This document shows positions 36,509 through 46,141 of a DNA stretch of 64,000 bases, piece by piece. The stretch lies in assembly GCA_017307865.1 (NCBI GenBank), contig JAFKGE010000018.1:1-64000 (forward strand), written 5' to 3'. Both the position numbers and the translations under genes were made by a program. The notes beneath the pieces are model-generated. The model was not told the DNA's origin. It was given only the letters and a program-made list of their open reading frames with translations, and ran no database searches. Origin of the DNA: Burkholderiales bacterium (lineage in GTDB: Bacteria; Pseudomonadota; Gammaproteobacteria; Burkholderiales; Burkholderiaceae_C). Within the stretch, counting starts at the first letter, position 1; each line of letters opens with the position of its first letter.

Positions 36509-37999
36509 ATGCAACAGGACATATTGATCAACTGGTCTCCGCAGGAGACGCGCGTCGCGGTGGTGGAGAACGGCGCGGTGCAGGAGCTGCACGTGGAGCG
36601 CACGCTGGAGCGCGGGCTGGTCGGCAACGTCTACCTCGGCAAGGTGGCGCGCGTGCTGCCGGGCATGCAGTCGGCCTTCATCGACATCGGGCTGGAGCGC
36701 TCGGCCTTTCTGCACGTGGCCGACCTGTGGCAGCGCCCGCTGGAGGGCGAGAGCCTGCCCGCGCACCGCAACGGCGGCGCCCAGCGTCCGATCGAAAAAC
36801 AGGTGTTCGAGGGCCAGACGCTGATGGTGCAGGTCATCAAGGACCCCATCGGCACCAAGGGCGCGCGCCTGTCCACGCAGATCAGCGTGGCCGGGCGCAT
36901 GCTGGTGTTCTTGCCGCAGGACGAGCACATCGGCGTGTCGCAGAAGATCGCCGCCGGCCTGCGCGACGCGCTGCGCGAGCGCGTGCAGCAGCTGGCGCGC
37001 GCCGCCGCGCCGGAGGGCAAGACGGGCGGCTACATCCTGCGCACCAACGCCGAGGACGCCAGCGACGCCGAACTGGCCGAGGACATCGCCTATCTGCGCA
37101 AGACCTGGACGCGCATCCGCGAGGCCGCCACGCGCCTGCCACCGGCGTCCTTGTTGCACGAGGATTTGCGCCTGCTGCAGCGCGTACTGCGCGACCTGGT
37201 GGGCGAGGGCACGCAGAGCATCCGCATCGATTCGCGTGAGCAGTTCGATGCGCTGATGGCCTTCGGCAAGGAGTTCATGCCGGCCGCCGCCGCGCGCCTG
37301 TCGCACTACCGCGGCGAGCGGCCGATCTTCGATCTGTTCAACGTCGACGACGAGATCGCCAAGGCGTTGGGGAGGCGGGTGGACCTGAAGTCGGGCGGCT
37401 ACCTGATCGTCGACCAGACCGAGGCGCTGACCACCGTCGACGTCAACACCGGCGGCTTCATCGGCACGCGCAATTTCGACGAGACGGTGTTCAAGACCAA
37501 CCTGGAGGCGGCGCAGGCCATTGCGCGCCAGCTGCGCCTGCGCAACCTGGGCGGCATCATCGTGGTGGACTTCATCGACATGAGCTTGCCCGAGCACCAG
37601 CAGGCCGTGCTGGCCGAGTTTCGCAAGCAGCTGGCGCGCGACCGCGTCAAGACTCAGGTGGGCGGCTTTTCGCACCTGGGCCTGGTGGAGATGACGCGCA
37701 AGCGCACGCGCGAATCGCTGGCGCAACTGCTGTGCGAGCCCTGCGAGCAATGCCAGGGCAGCGGGCGCGTGCGCACCGCGCGTACCGTGGCCTACGACGT
37801 GCTGCGCGAAATCCTGCGCGAGGCGCGGCAGTTCAACCCGCGCGAATTTCGCGTCGTCGCCGCGCCGGCCGTGATCGACATGCTGATCGACGAAGAGAGC
37901 CAGCACCTGGCGGGCCTGTCGGATTTCATCGGCAAGCCGATTTCGCTGCAGGCCGAAAGCGCGGTCGGGCCGGACCAGTACGACATCGTCCTGCTTTGA
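36509..37999 (+). CDS. rng: Ribonuclease G
   Basis: The RNase E paralogue processes the 5' end of 16S rRNA. The start is the ATG at 36509 (SD AGGAAGG just upstream) rather than GTG 36503, giving 496 residues. An S1 domain (GNVYLGKVARVLPGMQSAFIDIGLERSAFLH) is followed by the catalytic core with TTVDVNTGGFIGT and IIVVDFIDMSLPEHQQAV. The link CEPCEQCQGSGRVRT carries the zinc ligands. It has no scaffold tail, unlike RNase E at 9324-12185. Confidence 0.96.
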   Translation: MQQDILINWSPQETRVAVVENGAVQELHVERTLERGLVGNVYLGKVARVLPGMQSAFIDIGLERSAFLHVADLWQRPLEGESLPAHRNGGAQRPIEKQVFEGQTLMVQVIKDPIGTKGARLSTQISVAGRMLVFLPQDEHIGVSQKIAAGLRDALRERVQQLARAAAPEGKTGGYILRTNAEDASDAELAEDIAYLRKTWTRIREAATRLPPASLLHEDLRLLQRVLRDLVGEGTQSIRIDSREQFDALMAFGKEFMPAAAARLSHYRGERPIFDLFNVDDEIAKALGRRVDLKSGGYLIVDQTEALTTVDVNTGGFIGTRNFDETVFKTNLEAAQAIARQLRLRNLGGIIVVDFIDMSLPEHQQAVLAEFRKQLARDRVKTQVGGFSHLGLVEMTRKRTRESLAQLLCEPCEQCQGSGRVRTARTVAYDVLREILREARQFNPREFRVVAAPAVIDMLIDEESQHLAGLSDFIGKPISLQAESAVGPDQYDIVLL

Positions 38000-38044
38000 A
38001 CCTGCGGGTTTGGTCGCCCGACGGCGAACGGTCAGAATCGCGCC

Positions 38045-38539
38045 ATGCCCCCATCCGATCAAGAAAGCTACGACCAGTCGGTCTCGGCGGTGCACAACCG
38101 CCTGTTCTTTCGCCTGTTCCAGGTCGGCAATGCGCTGGACCGCCAGTCCGTCAAGGAGCTGGGCATCACCACGGTGCAGTGGGCCACGCTGGGCGCCCTG
38201 TCGCGTCCGCAGGCGCTGACGGGTATGGCGTTTTCCGAGCTGGCGGACTATCTGGTCGTCAGCCGGCAAAGCCTGGATGGGGTGCTCAAGCGCCTGGAGC
38301 GCGAGGGCCACGTCGAGCGCGTGGTCGACCCGGCCGACCGGCGCGCCAAGAAGGTGGTGCTGCTGCCCGCCGGGCGCGCCTTCTGGGGCGAGCTCCAGCC
38401 CCGCATCTACGAGTTTTATCGGCAGGCGGTGGAGCGCTTTCGCTTCGACGACAAGGTCACGCTGCTGCACTACATCAACCGACTCAACGAGGGCATGAGC
38501 CAGATCGATCTGGGGCGCAAGGCGGACCGCGAGACCTAG
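38045..38539 (+). CDS. MarR-family transcriptional regulator
   Basis: The 164-residue protein has a winged helix-turn-helix (ATLGALSRPQALTGMAFSELADYLVVSRQSLDGVLKRLEREGHVERVVDPADRRAKKVVLLPAGRAF). It ends in helices for dimerisation. It precedes the CoA-ester degradation genes on the same strand by 166 bp, so it is the likely ligand-responsive regulator of that operon, as in other acyl-CoA-sensing MarR systems. This is inferred from position. Confidence 0.9.
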   Translation: MPPSDQESYDQSVSAVHNRLFFRLFQVGNALDRQSVKELGITTVQWATLGALSRPQALTGMAFSELADYLVVSRQSLDGVLKRLEREGHVERVVDPADRRAKKVVLLPAGRAFWGELQPRIYEFYRQAVERFRFDDKVTLLHYINRLNEGMSQIDLGRKADRET

Positions 38540-38567
38540 GCCGCTGGCGCCGATTTATGTCGCCATG

Positions 38568-38705
38568 TTGACAATGTTTGGCGAATTGCTATCGGGTAAA
38601 CGTTCTAATTTATCAGGTTCCATCAAGAAAAATATGTCATGAACTTGACGTAAATGATCGAATAGGAGATCATTCGGCAGCCCGCATCCCAGACGAGAGA
38701 CAAGC
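38568..38705 (+). promoter_or_regulatory. Operator/promoter region of the CoA-degradation operon
   Basis: The 166-bp gap between marR and the reductase gene is AT-rich. TTGACA lies at 38568, with a candidate extended -10 region near TTGCTATCGG. Palindrome-like words such as GATCGAATAGGAGATCATTC near the end may be MarR sites. The exact promoter is uncertain. Confidence 0.4.
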
Positions 38706-40736
38706 ATGGCTGCCTATCCGAATCTTCTGCGCCCGCTGCGCATTGCCGGGGTCGACCTGCCCAACCGCATGGTGATGGGCGCCATGCACACCCGGCTTGA
38801 AACCATGGATCGCCCGCTGGAGCGGCTGGCGGCCTTCTATGCCGCCCGCGCTGCCGGCGAGATCGGCCTCATCCTCACCGGCGGCTATGCGCCCGTGCCC
38901 GAAGGCGTGATGGACGAAGGCGGCCTGGTGCTGGACCGGTCCGAGCAGCTGGCCGAGCACCGCGTCATCACCTCGGCGGTGAACCAGGCCGGTGGCCGCA
39001 TCGTGCTGCAGATCCTGCACGCGGGCCGCTATGCCAAGGTGGCGAGCTGCGTCGCGCCGTCGGCCATCAAGGCGCGCATCAACGTCCATGCGCCGCGTGC
39101 GCTGTCGACCGCAGAGGTCTGGGCCACCATCGAGCGATTTGCCAACACCTCGGCGCTGGCCGAGCAGGCGGGCTACGCCGGCGTGGAGATCATGGGCTCC
39201 GAGGGCTATCTGATCAACGAGTTCACGGCCGCGCTGACCAACCAGCGCGAGGACGAGTTCGGTGGCGATTTCGAGCGCCGCATCCGTTTGCCCGTCGAGA
39301 TCGTCAAGGCCGTGCGGGCGCGGGTGTCGCCCCGGTTCATGCTCATCTACCGCATCTCGTCCATCGACCTGATGGACGGCGGCATGACGGGCGAGGAGGT
39401 GGCCGAACTGGCGCGCCGCGTCGAGGCCGCGGGCGCCGACATGCTCAACACCGGCATCGGCTGGCACGAGGCGGCGGTGCCCACCATGGCGGCGCCGGTG
39501 CCGCGCGCGGCCTGGGTCGAGGCGATCCGCAACGTCAAGCGCGCAGTCGGCATTCCGGTCATGGCGTCCAACCGCATCAACACGCCCGAAGTGGCCGAAG
39601 CCATCATCGCCTCCGGCGCCGCCGACCTGGTGTCGATGGCGCGCCCGCTGCTGGCCGACCCCGATTTCGCCCGCAAGACGCGCGCGGGTCTTGCCGAGCA
39701 GATCAACACCTGCATCGCCTGCAACCAGGCCTGCCTGGACCGCATCTTCACCGACCGGGTGGCGAGCTGCCTGGTCAACCCGCGCGCCGGGCGCGAGGTG
39801 GAGTTCGAAGACGGCAAGACAGCCGATCCCAAGCACTTCGCCGTGGTCGGCGGCGGGCCGGCCGGCATGGCGTTCGCCATCAACGCCACCCAGCGCGGGC
39901 ACCGCGTCACCCTGTTCGAGGCGGGCGATCAGCTGGGCGGCCAGCTCAACCTGGCGCGCCAGGTGCCGGGCAAGAACGAGTTCAACGAGATGCTGCGCTA
40001 CTTCCGGGTGACGCTGAAGCAGCTGCAGGTCGCCGTGCATCTGCAGACCGCGGTCGATGCCGAGGGCCTGGCGGCTCGCGTGCGCGCCGGCGAGTTCGAC
40101 GAGGTGGTGATCGCCACCGGCGTGCTGCCGCGCCAGCCCGACATCCGCGGGCTCGACCACCCCAAGGTGCTCAGCTACCTCGACGTGCTGGCCCATGGCG
40201 CACCGGTGGGCCAGCGGGTGGCCATCATCGGCGCCGGCGGCATCGGCTTCGACGTGGCCGAGTACCTGGTCGGCCATGCCGAGGAGTCGCTGCAGCCCCA
40301 GGTGTTCATGGACGCCTGGGGGGTCGATACGGCCATCCACGGTGCGGGCGGCCTGAAGGCGCCCGCGCCGCACGCGGCCGGGCGCGTCGTCCACATGTTC
40401 CAGCGCAAGAACGAGTCGCTGGGCAAGAACCTGGGCAAGTCCACCGGCTGGATCCTCAAGGCCAATCTGCGCAAGGCCGACGTGGCGATGACGGCCGGCG
40501 CCAGCTACCACGCGGTCGATGACCAGGGCCTGCACTACAGCGTCAACGGCGAGGCCCGCGTGTGGGACGCCGACACCGTCATCCTCTGCGCGGGGCAGTT
40601 GTCCAACCGCACGCTGGCCGACGGCCTGGCCGAGCGCGGCATCCCCACCCACGTGATCGGCGGCGCCGACGTCGCGGCCGAGCTGGACGCCGTGCGCGCC
40701 ATCGACCAGGCCACGCGCCTGGCGGTTTCGCTTTGA
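38706..40736 (+). CDS. FadH-type 2,4-dienoyl-CoA reductase (OYE/FMN, FeS, FAD flavoprotein)
   Basis: The 676-residue protein has an N-terminal FMN-binding TIM barrel (YPNLLRPLRIAGVDLPNRMVMGAMHTRLE; active-site GSEGYLINEF and IGWHEAAVPTMAAPVPR as in FadH). A 4Fe-4S ligand set lies in CIACNQACLDRIFTDRVASC. A C-terminal FAD/NAD(P) module (FAVVGGGPAGMAFAINATQRGHRVTLFEAGDQLGGQ, VAIIGAGGIGFDVAEYL) follows. It reduces conjugated enoyl or dienoyl-CoA with NADPH. It is the first structural gene after marR. A 2-enoate reductase role is the main alternative. Confidence 0.93.
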   Translation: MAAYPNLLRPLRIAGVDLPNRMVMGAMHTRLETMDRPLERLAAFYAARAAGEIGLILTGGYAPVPEGVMDEGGLVLDRSEQLAEHRVITSAVNQAGGRIVLQILHAGRYAKVASCVAPSAIKARINVHAPRALSTAEVWATIERFANTSALAEQAGYAGVEIMGSEGYLINEFTAALTNQREDEFGGDFERRIRLPVEIVKAVRARVSPRFMLIYRISSIDLMDGGMTGEEVAELARRVEAAGADMLNTGIGWHEAAVPTMAAPVPRAAWVEAIRNVKRAVGIPVMASNRINTPEVAEAIIASGAADLVSMARPLLADPDFARKTRAGLAEQINTCIACNQACLDRIFTDRVASCLVNPRAGREVEFEDGKTADPKHFAVVGGGPAGMAFAINATQRGHRVTLFEAGDQLGGQLNLARQVPGKNEFNEMLRYFRVTLKQLQVAVHLQTAVDAEGLAARVRAGEFDEVVIATGVLPRQPDIRGLDHPKVLSYLDVLAHGAPVGQRVAIIGAGGIGFDVAEYLVGHAEESLQPQVFMDAWGVDTAIHGAGGLKAPAPHAAGRVVHMFQRKNESLGKNLGKSTGWILKANLRKADVAMTAGASYHAVDDQGLHYSVNGEARVWDADTVILCAGQLSNRTLADGLAERGIPTHVIGGADVAAELDAVRAIDQATRLAVSL

Positions 40737-40763
40737 TCGTCAATCTTCCACCCTTCATCCACC

Positions 40764-42413
40764 ATGACCAGCAAGTTCTCGCAAGACCTCGACCAGAACC
40801 CCGGCAACCACCAGCCGCTGACTCCGCTGGGTCTGCTGGACCGGGCGGCGGATGTCTACCCCGACCGCATCGCCGTCATCCACGGTGAGCGGCGCCATAC
40901 ATGGGCCGAGTACGCCCAGCGCTGCCGCCGCCTGGCGCGCGCGCTGATTGGCGCCGGTATCCGGCGCGGCGACACGGTGGCCATCCTGGCGGCCAACATC
41001 CCCGAGATGCTGGAGGCGCAGTTCGGCGTGCCCCTGTCGGGCGCCGTCATCAACAGCATCAACATCCGCCTGGACGCGCCGGCGATCGCCTTCATCCTGC
41101 AGCACTCCGAGACGCGCTTGCTGTTGGTCGACCAGCAGTTCGCCGACGCGGCGCGCCAGGCCGTCAAGTTGTCCGGCCTGCAACTGGACGTGGTGGACAT
41201 CCGCGCCGCCGACGTGCCCGACGCCGAGCCGTTCGGCGTGATCGAATACGAGCGCTTCCTCGCCCAGGCGCCGACCGATGTCGAGCTGCGCTACCCCGAG
41301 GACGAGTGGGACGCCATCGCGCTCAACTACACCTCGGGCACCACCGGCAACCCCAAGGGCGTGGTCTATCACCACCGTGGGGCCTACCTCAATGCCCTGG
41401 GCACCACCCTCTACGCACGGCTCAACGCCGGTACGCCGGTCTACCTGTGGACCTTGCCGCTGTTTCACTGCAACGGCTGGTGCTACGCCTGGGCCCTGGC
41501 TGCCGTGGGCGGCACCAGCGTGTGCCTGCGCAAGGTGGTGCCCGATGAGATTTACGCCGCCATCCGCCAGTACGGCGTCACGCATTTCTGCGGTGCGCCG
41601 GCGGTGCTCAGCGCCCTGGTCATGGGCAAGCCCAAGGATTGGGTCAGGCCCGAAACCCCCATCTGGGTGGCCTGCGCCGGCGCCTCGCCACCGGTCACGG
41701 TCATCGCGCAAACCGAGGCCCTGGGCTTCGAGGTGCTGCACGTGTACGGCATGACCGAGGCGCATGGCGTCAACACCACCTGCGTGGTGCAGGACGCGTG
41801 GGCCGCCATGGGCGACGACGAGCGGCTGCGCCGCATGGGCCGCCAGGGCGTGCGCACGGCGGTGGCGGGCGACATGATCGTCGCCGACCCGAGCACGCTG
41901 CAGCCCGTCGCGCGCGACGGCAAGACCATCGGCGAGGTGCTGTTTCGCGGCAACCTGGGCATGAAGGGTTACCTGAAGAACGCCGAGGCCACGCGCGAGG
42001 TCTTTCACGGCGGCTGGATGCACAGCGGCGACCTGGCCGTGATGCACGCCGACGGCTACATCGAGATCAAGGACCGCTCCAAGGACATCATCATCTCGGG
42101 CGGCGAGAACGTCTCGTCGATCGAGGTCGAGGAGGTGCTGTTCACGCATCCGGCGGTGTTCCAGGCCGCCGTGGTCGCCGTGCCCGACGAGAAATGGGGC
42201 GAGGTGCCCTGCGCCGTGCTGGAGCTGCATCCCCCATACGTCGGCACGCTGACCGCGGACGACATCATCCAGTTCTGCCGCGCCCGGCTGCCGGGCTTCA
42301 AGACGCCCAAGCACGTGATCTTCGAGCCCATCGTGCGCACGGCCACCGGCAAGCTGCAGAAGTTCAAGCTGCGCGACCACGTCGCCGAGATCATCGCCAA
42401 GCGCGAGCACTGA
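40764..42413 (+). CDS. Acyl-CoA/aryl-CoA ligase (AMP-forming)
   Basis: The 549-residue ANL-superfamily enzyme has LNYTSGTTGNPKGVVYHHRG (ATP loop), PLFHCNGWCYAWALAAVGG, VLHVYGMTEAHGVNTT, GWMHSGDLAVMHADGYIEIKDRSKDIIISGGENVSSIEVEEVLF and a closing ATGKLQKFKLRDH with the catalytic Lys. It activates an acid to its CoA thioester. Best resemblance is to medium-chain and 3-methylmercaptopropionate-CoA ligases (DmdB group), but the substrate cannot be read from sequence. Confidence 0.92.
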   Translation: MTSKFSQDLDQNPGNHQPLTPLGLLDRAADVYPDRIAVIHGERRHTWAEYAQRCRRLARALIGAGIRRGDTVAILAANIPEMLEAQFGVPLSGAVINSINIRLDAPAIAFILQHSETRLLLVDQQFADAARQAVKLSGLQLDVVDIRAADVPDAEPFGVIEYERFLAQAPTDVELRYPEDEWDAIALNYTSGTTGNPKGVVYHHRGAYLNALGTTLYARLNAGTPVYLWTLPLFHCNGWCYAWALAAVGGTSVCLRKVVPDEIYAAIRQYGVTHFCGAPAVLSALVMGKPKDWVRPETPIWVACAGASPPVTVIAQTEALGFEVLHVYGMTEAHGVNTTCVVQDAWAAMGDDERLRRMGRQGVRTAVAGDMIVADPSTLQPVARDGKTIGEVLFRGNLGMKGYLKNAEATREVFHGGWMHSGDLAVMHADGYIEIKDRSKDIIISGGENVSSIEVEEVLFTHPAVFQAAVVAVPDEKWGEVPCAVLELHPPYVGTLTADDIIQFCRARLPGFKTPKHVIFEPIVRTATGKLQKFKLRDHVAEIIAKREH

Positions 42414-42441
42414 CCGACCCTCTCATCAAAGGAGCATTCCC

Positions 42442-43209
42442 ATGCGTGGACTCAAGGACAAAGTCGCCATCATCACCGGCGCTGCCGGCGGCATCGGCCG
42501 CAGCCTGGTGCAACGTTTTCTGGAAGAGGGCGCGCGCGTCGCCGCCTTCGATCTGAACCAGGCCGGCCTGGATGAGGTCAAGGCCCAGTTTCCGCAGTAC
42601 GCGGGCCAGCTGAGCACGGTGCAACTCGACATCACCGACCACGACGCGGTCGCCCGGGCCGTGCAGAAGGTCCACGCCGACTTGAAGCAGATCGACATCC
42701 TGGTCAACAACGCCGGCTGGGACGTGGCCAAGCAGTTCGTCGACACCACGCCCGATTTGTGGGACAAGCTGATCGCCATCAACCTCAAGGGCCCGCTGAG
42801 TCTGCAGCACGCCGTGGTGCCGCTGATGGTGGCCGCCGGCGGCGGCAAGATCGTCAACATCGCCTCGGACGCGGGCCGCGTCGGCTCTTCGGGCGAATCC
42901 GTCTATGCCGCCTGCAAGGGCGGCATCATCGCCTTCAGCAAGACGCTGGCGCGCGAAACGGCGCGTGCCGGCGTGCGCGTCAACGTGGTCTGCCCCGGCC
43001 CGACCGACACGGCGCTGCTGCAGTCCTTCACCGGCGGCGGCGAGTTCGGCCAGAAGATCTACGACGGCCTCAAGCGCGCCATTCCGCTCAAGCGCCTGGG
43101 CCAGCCCGAAGACATTCCCGGCGCCGTGGCCTTCCTTTCCAGCGACGACGCCAACTTCATCACCGGCCAGGTGCTCTCGGTGTCGGGCGGCCTGACCATG
43201 CACGGCTGA
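42442..43209 (+). CDS. Short-chain dehydrogenase resembling 2-hydroxycyclohexanecarboxyl-CoA dehydrogenase (BadH-like)
   Basis: The 255-residue SDR has KVAIITGAAGGIGRSLVQRFLEEGARVAAFDLN for NAD binding. VNNAGWDV, IVNIASDAGRVGSSGESVYAACKGGIIAFSKTLARETARAGVRVNVVCPGPTDTALLQSF and FITGQVLSVSGGLTMHG follow. The GWD, SDAxRVGSSGE and VYAACKGG run is shared with BadH of alicyclic-acid degradation. Catalytic Ser, Tyr and Lys are present. It suggests oxidation of a 3-hydroxyacyl-CoA ring or chain intermediate. Confidence 0.88.
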   Translation: MRGLKDKVAIITGAAGGIGRSLVQRFLEEGARVAAFDLNQAGLDEVKAQFPQYAGQLSTVQLDITDHDAVARAVQKVHADLKQIDILVNNAGWDVAKQFVDTTPDLWDKLIAINLKGPLSLQHAVVPLMVAAGGGKIVNIASDAGRVGSSGESVYAACKGGIIAFSKTLARETARAGVRVNVVCPGPTDTALLQSFTGGGEFGQKIYDGLKRAIPLKRLGQPEDIPGAVAFLSSDDANFITGQVLSVSGGLTMHG

Positions 43210-43248
43210 GCCGGCGAAAACATCGCACCCGACTGCCGAATCGACCCC

Positions 43249-45042
43249 ATGAGTGACTACATCCCCCCGTTGCAGGACATGCAGTTCGTGCTGAACGAAC
43301 TGGCCGGCCTGCAGGACATCGCCGCGCTGCCCGGCCATGGCGAGGCCACGCCCGACACCGCCCGCGCGGTGCTGGAGCAGGCTGGCGCCTTTGCCGCCGA
43401 AGTCATTGTGCCGCTCAACCACTCGGGCGACGTCGAAGGCGTGCGCCTGGAAGGCGGCCAACCGCGCATGCCGGCGGGCTGGGTGCGCGCCTACGCGAGC
43501 TACGTCGAAGGCGGCTGGCCCACGCTGGCCGTCCCCGAGGCGCTGGGCGGGCAGAACCTGCCCGGCGTGCTGGCCGCTCCGGTCGAGGAGATGATGAACA
43601 GCGGCAGCATCGCCTTCGGCCTGCTGGGCCTGCTGTCGCGCGGCGCGGTGCAGGTTCTGAGCGAAGTCGGCACGCCCGAGCAGCAGCAGCGCTATCTGCC
43701 GCGCCTGGTCAGCGGCGAGTGGACCGGCACCATGGTGCTGACCGAGCCGCAGGCGGGCTCCGACCTGTCGGCGGTGCGCACGCGTGCCACCCGCGCGGCC
43801 GACGGCAGCTACCGCCTGCACGGCACCAAGATCTTCATCACCTATGGCGACCACGACCTGACGCCCAACGTGATCCATATGGTGCTGGCCCGGGTCGAGG
43901 GCGCTCCGGCGGGCACCAAGGGCATCTCGCTGTTCGTCGTGCCCAAGCGCTTCGTCAACGACGACGGCTCGCTGGGCGCGCACAACGACCTGCGTGCGGT
44001 GTCGATCGAGCGCAAGCTGGGCCTGCACGCCACGCCGACCTGTGTCATGGCCTTCGGCGATGACGAGGGTGCCGTCGGCCAACTGGTCGGCGAGGAGAAC
44101 CGCGGGCTGGAATACATGTTCATCATGATGAACTCGGCGCGCTTTTCGGTCGGCCTGGAGGCCATCGGGCTGGCCGAGCGCGCCTACCAGAAGGCCCGCG
44201 CCTATGCGCGCGAGCGCGTGCAGGGTGTGGAGCAGGGCGGCGCCGGCAACGAGCGGGTGGCCATCATCAATCACCCCGACGTGCGCCGCATGCTGCTGAA
44301 CATGAAGTGCCGCATCGAGGCCATGCGCGCGCTCGCCGGCGTGATGGCGGCCAGCATGGACCAGGCGGCGGCCAACCCCGATGCGCAGGTGCGCGAAGAG
44401 CACCAGGCCTTCGTCGAGCTGATGATGCCGATCGCCAAGGGCTGGTTCACCGAAGTCGGGCTGGACATCGCGTCCATGGGCATCCAGGTGCATGGCGGCG
44501 TCGGCTTCATCGAGGAAACCGGCGCGGCGCAGCATCTGCGGGACGCGCGCATCACGACCATCTTCGAGGGCACGACCGGCATCCAGGCCATGGACCTGGT
44601 CGGGCGCAAGGTGGGGCGCGACGGCGGGCGCGTCATCGGCGCGGTGATCGCGCGCATGCACGCGGTGCAGGCCGAGCTGCAGGCCCATACGGATGCCGAG
44701 TTGCGCGCCATCGGGGAACGACTGGATAAGGGCATCGGCGATCTCGAGGCCGCCGTCGAATCGATCGCGACGTCGTGGGCCAGCGGCCCCAAGCCGGCGC
44801 TGACGGGGTCGGTGCCCTTCCTGGAGCTGCTGGGCATCGTGGCCGGCGGCTGGCAGATGGGCCGCGCGGCCCTGGCGGCCGACCGGCTGCTCAAGTCCGA
44901 TCCTGGATCCGAGTTTTTGACGCACAAAATCCTCGGCAGCCGCTTCTACGCCGACCACGTTTTGTCCAGGTCGGCCGGTTTGCGCCATGCCGTCGTGGCG
45001 GGCGGGGCGGCGACGCTGGCGTACGCCGAAGCGGCGTTCTGA
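43249..45042 (+). CDS. Acyl-CoA dehydrogenase, long form with C-terminal domain (DmdC-like)
   Basis: At 597 residues it is longer than ordinary acyl-CoA dehydrogenases because of an extra C-terminal domain (from about residue 460). Core motifs are MVLTEPQAGSDLSAVRTRAT (FAD site), KIFITYGDHDL and the catalytic-base region DARITTIFEGTTGIQAMDLVGRK. DmdC-type enzymes oxidise 3-methylmercaptopropionyl-CoA and related short acyl-CoAs. In this operon the likely substrate is whatever the upstream ligase makes. Confidence 0.92.
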   Translation: MSDYIPPLQDMQFVLNELAGLQDIAALPGHGEATPDTARAVLEQAGAFAAEVIVPLNHSGDVEGVRLEGGQPRMPAGWVRAYASYVEGGWPTLAVPEALGGQNLPGVLAAPVEEMMNSGSIAFGLLGLLSRGAVQVLSEVGTPEQQQRYLPRLVSGEWTGTMVLTEPQAGSDLSAVRTRATRAADGSYRLHGTKIFITYGDHDLTPNVIHMVLARVEGAPAGTKGISLFVVPKRFVNDDGSLGAHNDLRAVSIERKLGLHATPTCVMAFGDDEGAVGQLVGEENRGLEYMFIMMNSARFSVGLEAIGLAERAYQKARAYARERVQGVEQGGAGNERVAIINHPDVRRMLLNMKCRIEAMRALAGVMAASMDQAAANPDAQVREEHQAFVELMMPIAKGWFTEVGLDIASMGIQVHGGVGFIEETGAAQHLRDARITTIFEGTTGIQAMDLVGRKVGRDGGRVIGAVIARMHAVQAELQAHTDAELRAIGERLDKGIGDLEAAVESIATSWASGPKPALTGSVPFLELLGIVAGGWQMGRAALAADRLLKSDPGSEFLTHKILGSRFYADHVLSRSAGLRHAVVAGGAATLAYAEAAF

Positions 45043-45114
45043 GCCGGCCTCGGCGGGGCGCTTCGGTACGATATCGTTTTGCTTCATCAAACCCGTCGAC
45101 AGGAGAGCGAGCCC

Positions 45115-45507
45115 ATGTTCAGCCACGTGATGGTCGGATCGAACGACATCGAGCGCTCACAGCGCTTCTACAACGCCGTGCTCGGCCAGCTGGGCGTGCC
45201 CGAGCCCGTCCGCAACCAGAACGCCACCGGCCAGACGCGGCTGTTTTATCGGCACGAGGGCAACACCTTCTGCGTGTCCGAGCCGATCGACGGCGCGACG
45301 GCCACCCACGCCAACGGCGGCACCGTCGGCTTCAAGTGTCAATCGGCCGAACAGGTGCAGGCCTTTCACGCCACGGCGCTGGCGCATGGCGGCACCTCCA
45401 TCGAGCAGCCGCCCGGCCTGCGCGAGGGCGCCGGGGGCGCGTTGTACCTGGCCTATGTGCGCGATCCGGACGGCAACAAGCTCTGCGCGCTGTTTCGGCC
45501 GAAGTAG
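45115..45507 (+). CDS. VOC-family glyoxalase/dioxygenase-fold protein
   Basis: The 130-residue protein starts MFSHVMVGSNDIERSQRFYNAVLGQLGVPEP. RLFYRHEGNTFCVSEPIDG and ALYLAYVRDPDGNKLCALFRP give the betaalphabetabetabeta vicinal-oxygen-chelate fold. It has AGGAGAG upstream and is 72 bp after the dehydrogenase. It may be a lactoylglutathione-lyase-like or unrelated VOC enzyme; the reaction is unknown. Confidence 0.85.
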   Translation: MFSHVMVGSNDIERSQRFYNAVLGQLGVPEPVRNQNATGQTRLFYRHEGNTFCVSEPIDGATATHANGGTVGFKCQSAEQVQAFHATALAHGGTSIEQPPGLREGAGGALYLAYVRDPDGNKLCALFRPK

Positions 45508-45514
45508 GGCCTGA

Positions 45515-46141
45515 TCAAGGCTCGAGCCAGCGCAGGCGGCCCTGGCCGATTTCATCCAGCTGCGCGCGCACGTCCACTCGCGCGTCGGCCGCCACCTCGT
45601 AGCGCAGCAGCACCTCGTCCGTGTGCTGCAAATCCACCGCCCGCACGGGCGCCTGCTGCAGGGCGTGGCGCACCGCGCCTTCCAGGGCGTAGGGCAGGGC
45701 GCAGGCCTGCGCCAGCCAGCGCACCAGCGGCACCTTGTCGGCCGCCAGCAGCGCCTGCGCCACGGCGTCGGTGTAGGCTCGCACCAGTCCGCCCGCGCCC
45801 AGCTTCACGCCGCCGAAATAGCGCACCACGGAGGCCAGCACGCCGTCCAGGTCCTGCTGGCGCAGCACGTGCAGCATGGGGCGACCGGCCGTGCCGCCGG
45901 GCTCGCCGTCGTCCACGGCGGCCGAATCGCCGCCGGCCAGCAGCGCCCAGCATACGTGCGTGGCGTCGGGGTGCTGCTGGCGCAGGGCGGCCACCAGCTG
46001 CAGCGCCTGCGCGCGCCCATCCACCGGCTGCACGCAGGCGATGAAACGGCTTTTCTTGACGATCAGCTCGTGGTGGACGGCAGCGGCCAGACCTTGGCTC
46101 AAGGCGCGATCTTCTTCCTGCGCCTTCGAGCCGCCGGCCAC
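45515..46141 (-). CDS. YigZ/IMPACT-family protein
   Basis: About 208 residues from a GTG at 46141. The start is uncertain because no Shine-Dalgarno is evident and the first 20 residues are not conserved. Landmarks are HHELIVKKSRFIACVQPVDGRAQALQLV, ATHVCWALLAGGDSAAVDDGEPGGTAGRPMLHVLR, VRYFGGVKLGAGGLVRAYTDAVAQAL and a C-terminal DUF1949-like region. The family is linked to translation control, but the bacterial role is uncertain. Confidence 0.85.
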   Translation of the reverse strand: MAGGSKAQEEDRALSQGLAAAVHHELIVKKSRFIACVQPVDGRAQALQLVAALRQQHPDATHVCWALLAGGDSAAVDDGEPGGTAGRPMLHVLRQQDLDGVLASVVRYFGGVKLGAGGLVRAYTDAVAQALLAADKVPLVRWLAQACALPYALEGAVRHALQQAPVRAVDLQHTDEVLLRYEVAADARVDVRAQLDEIGQGRLRWLEP

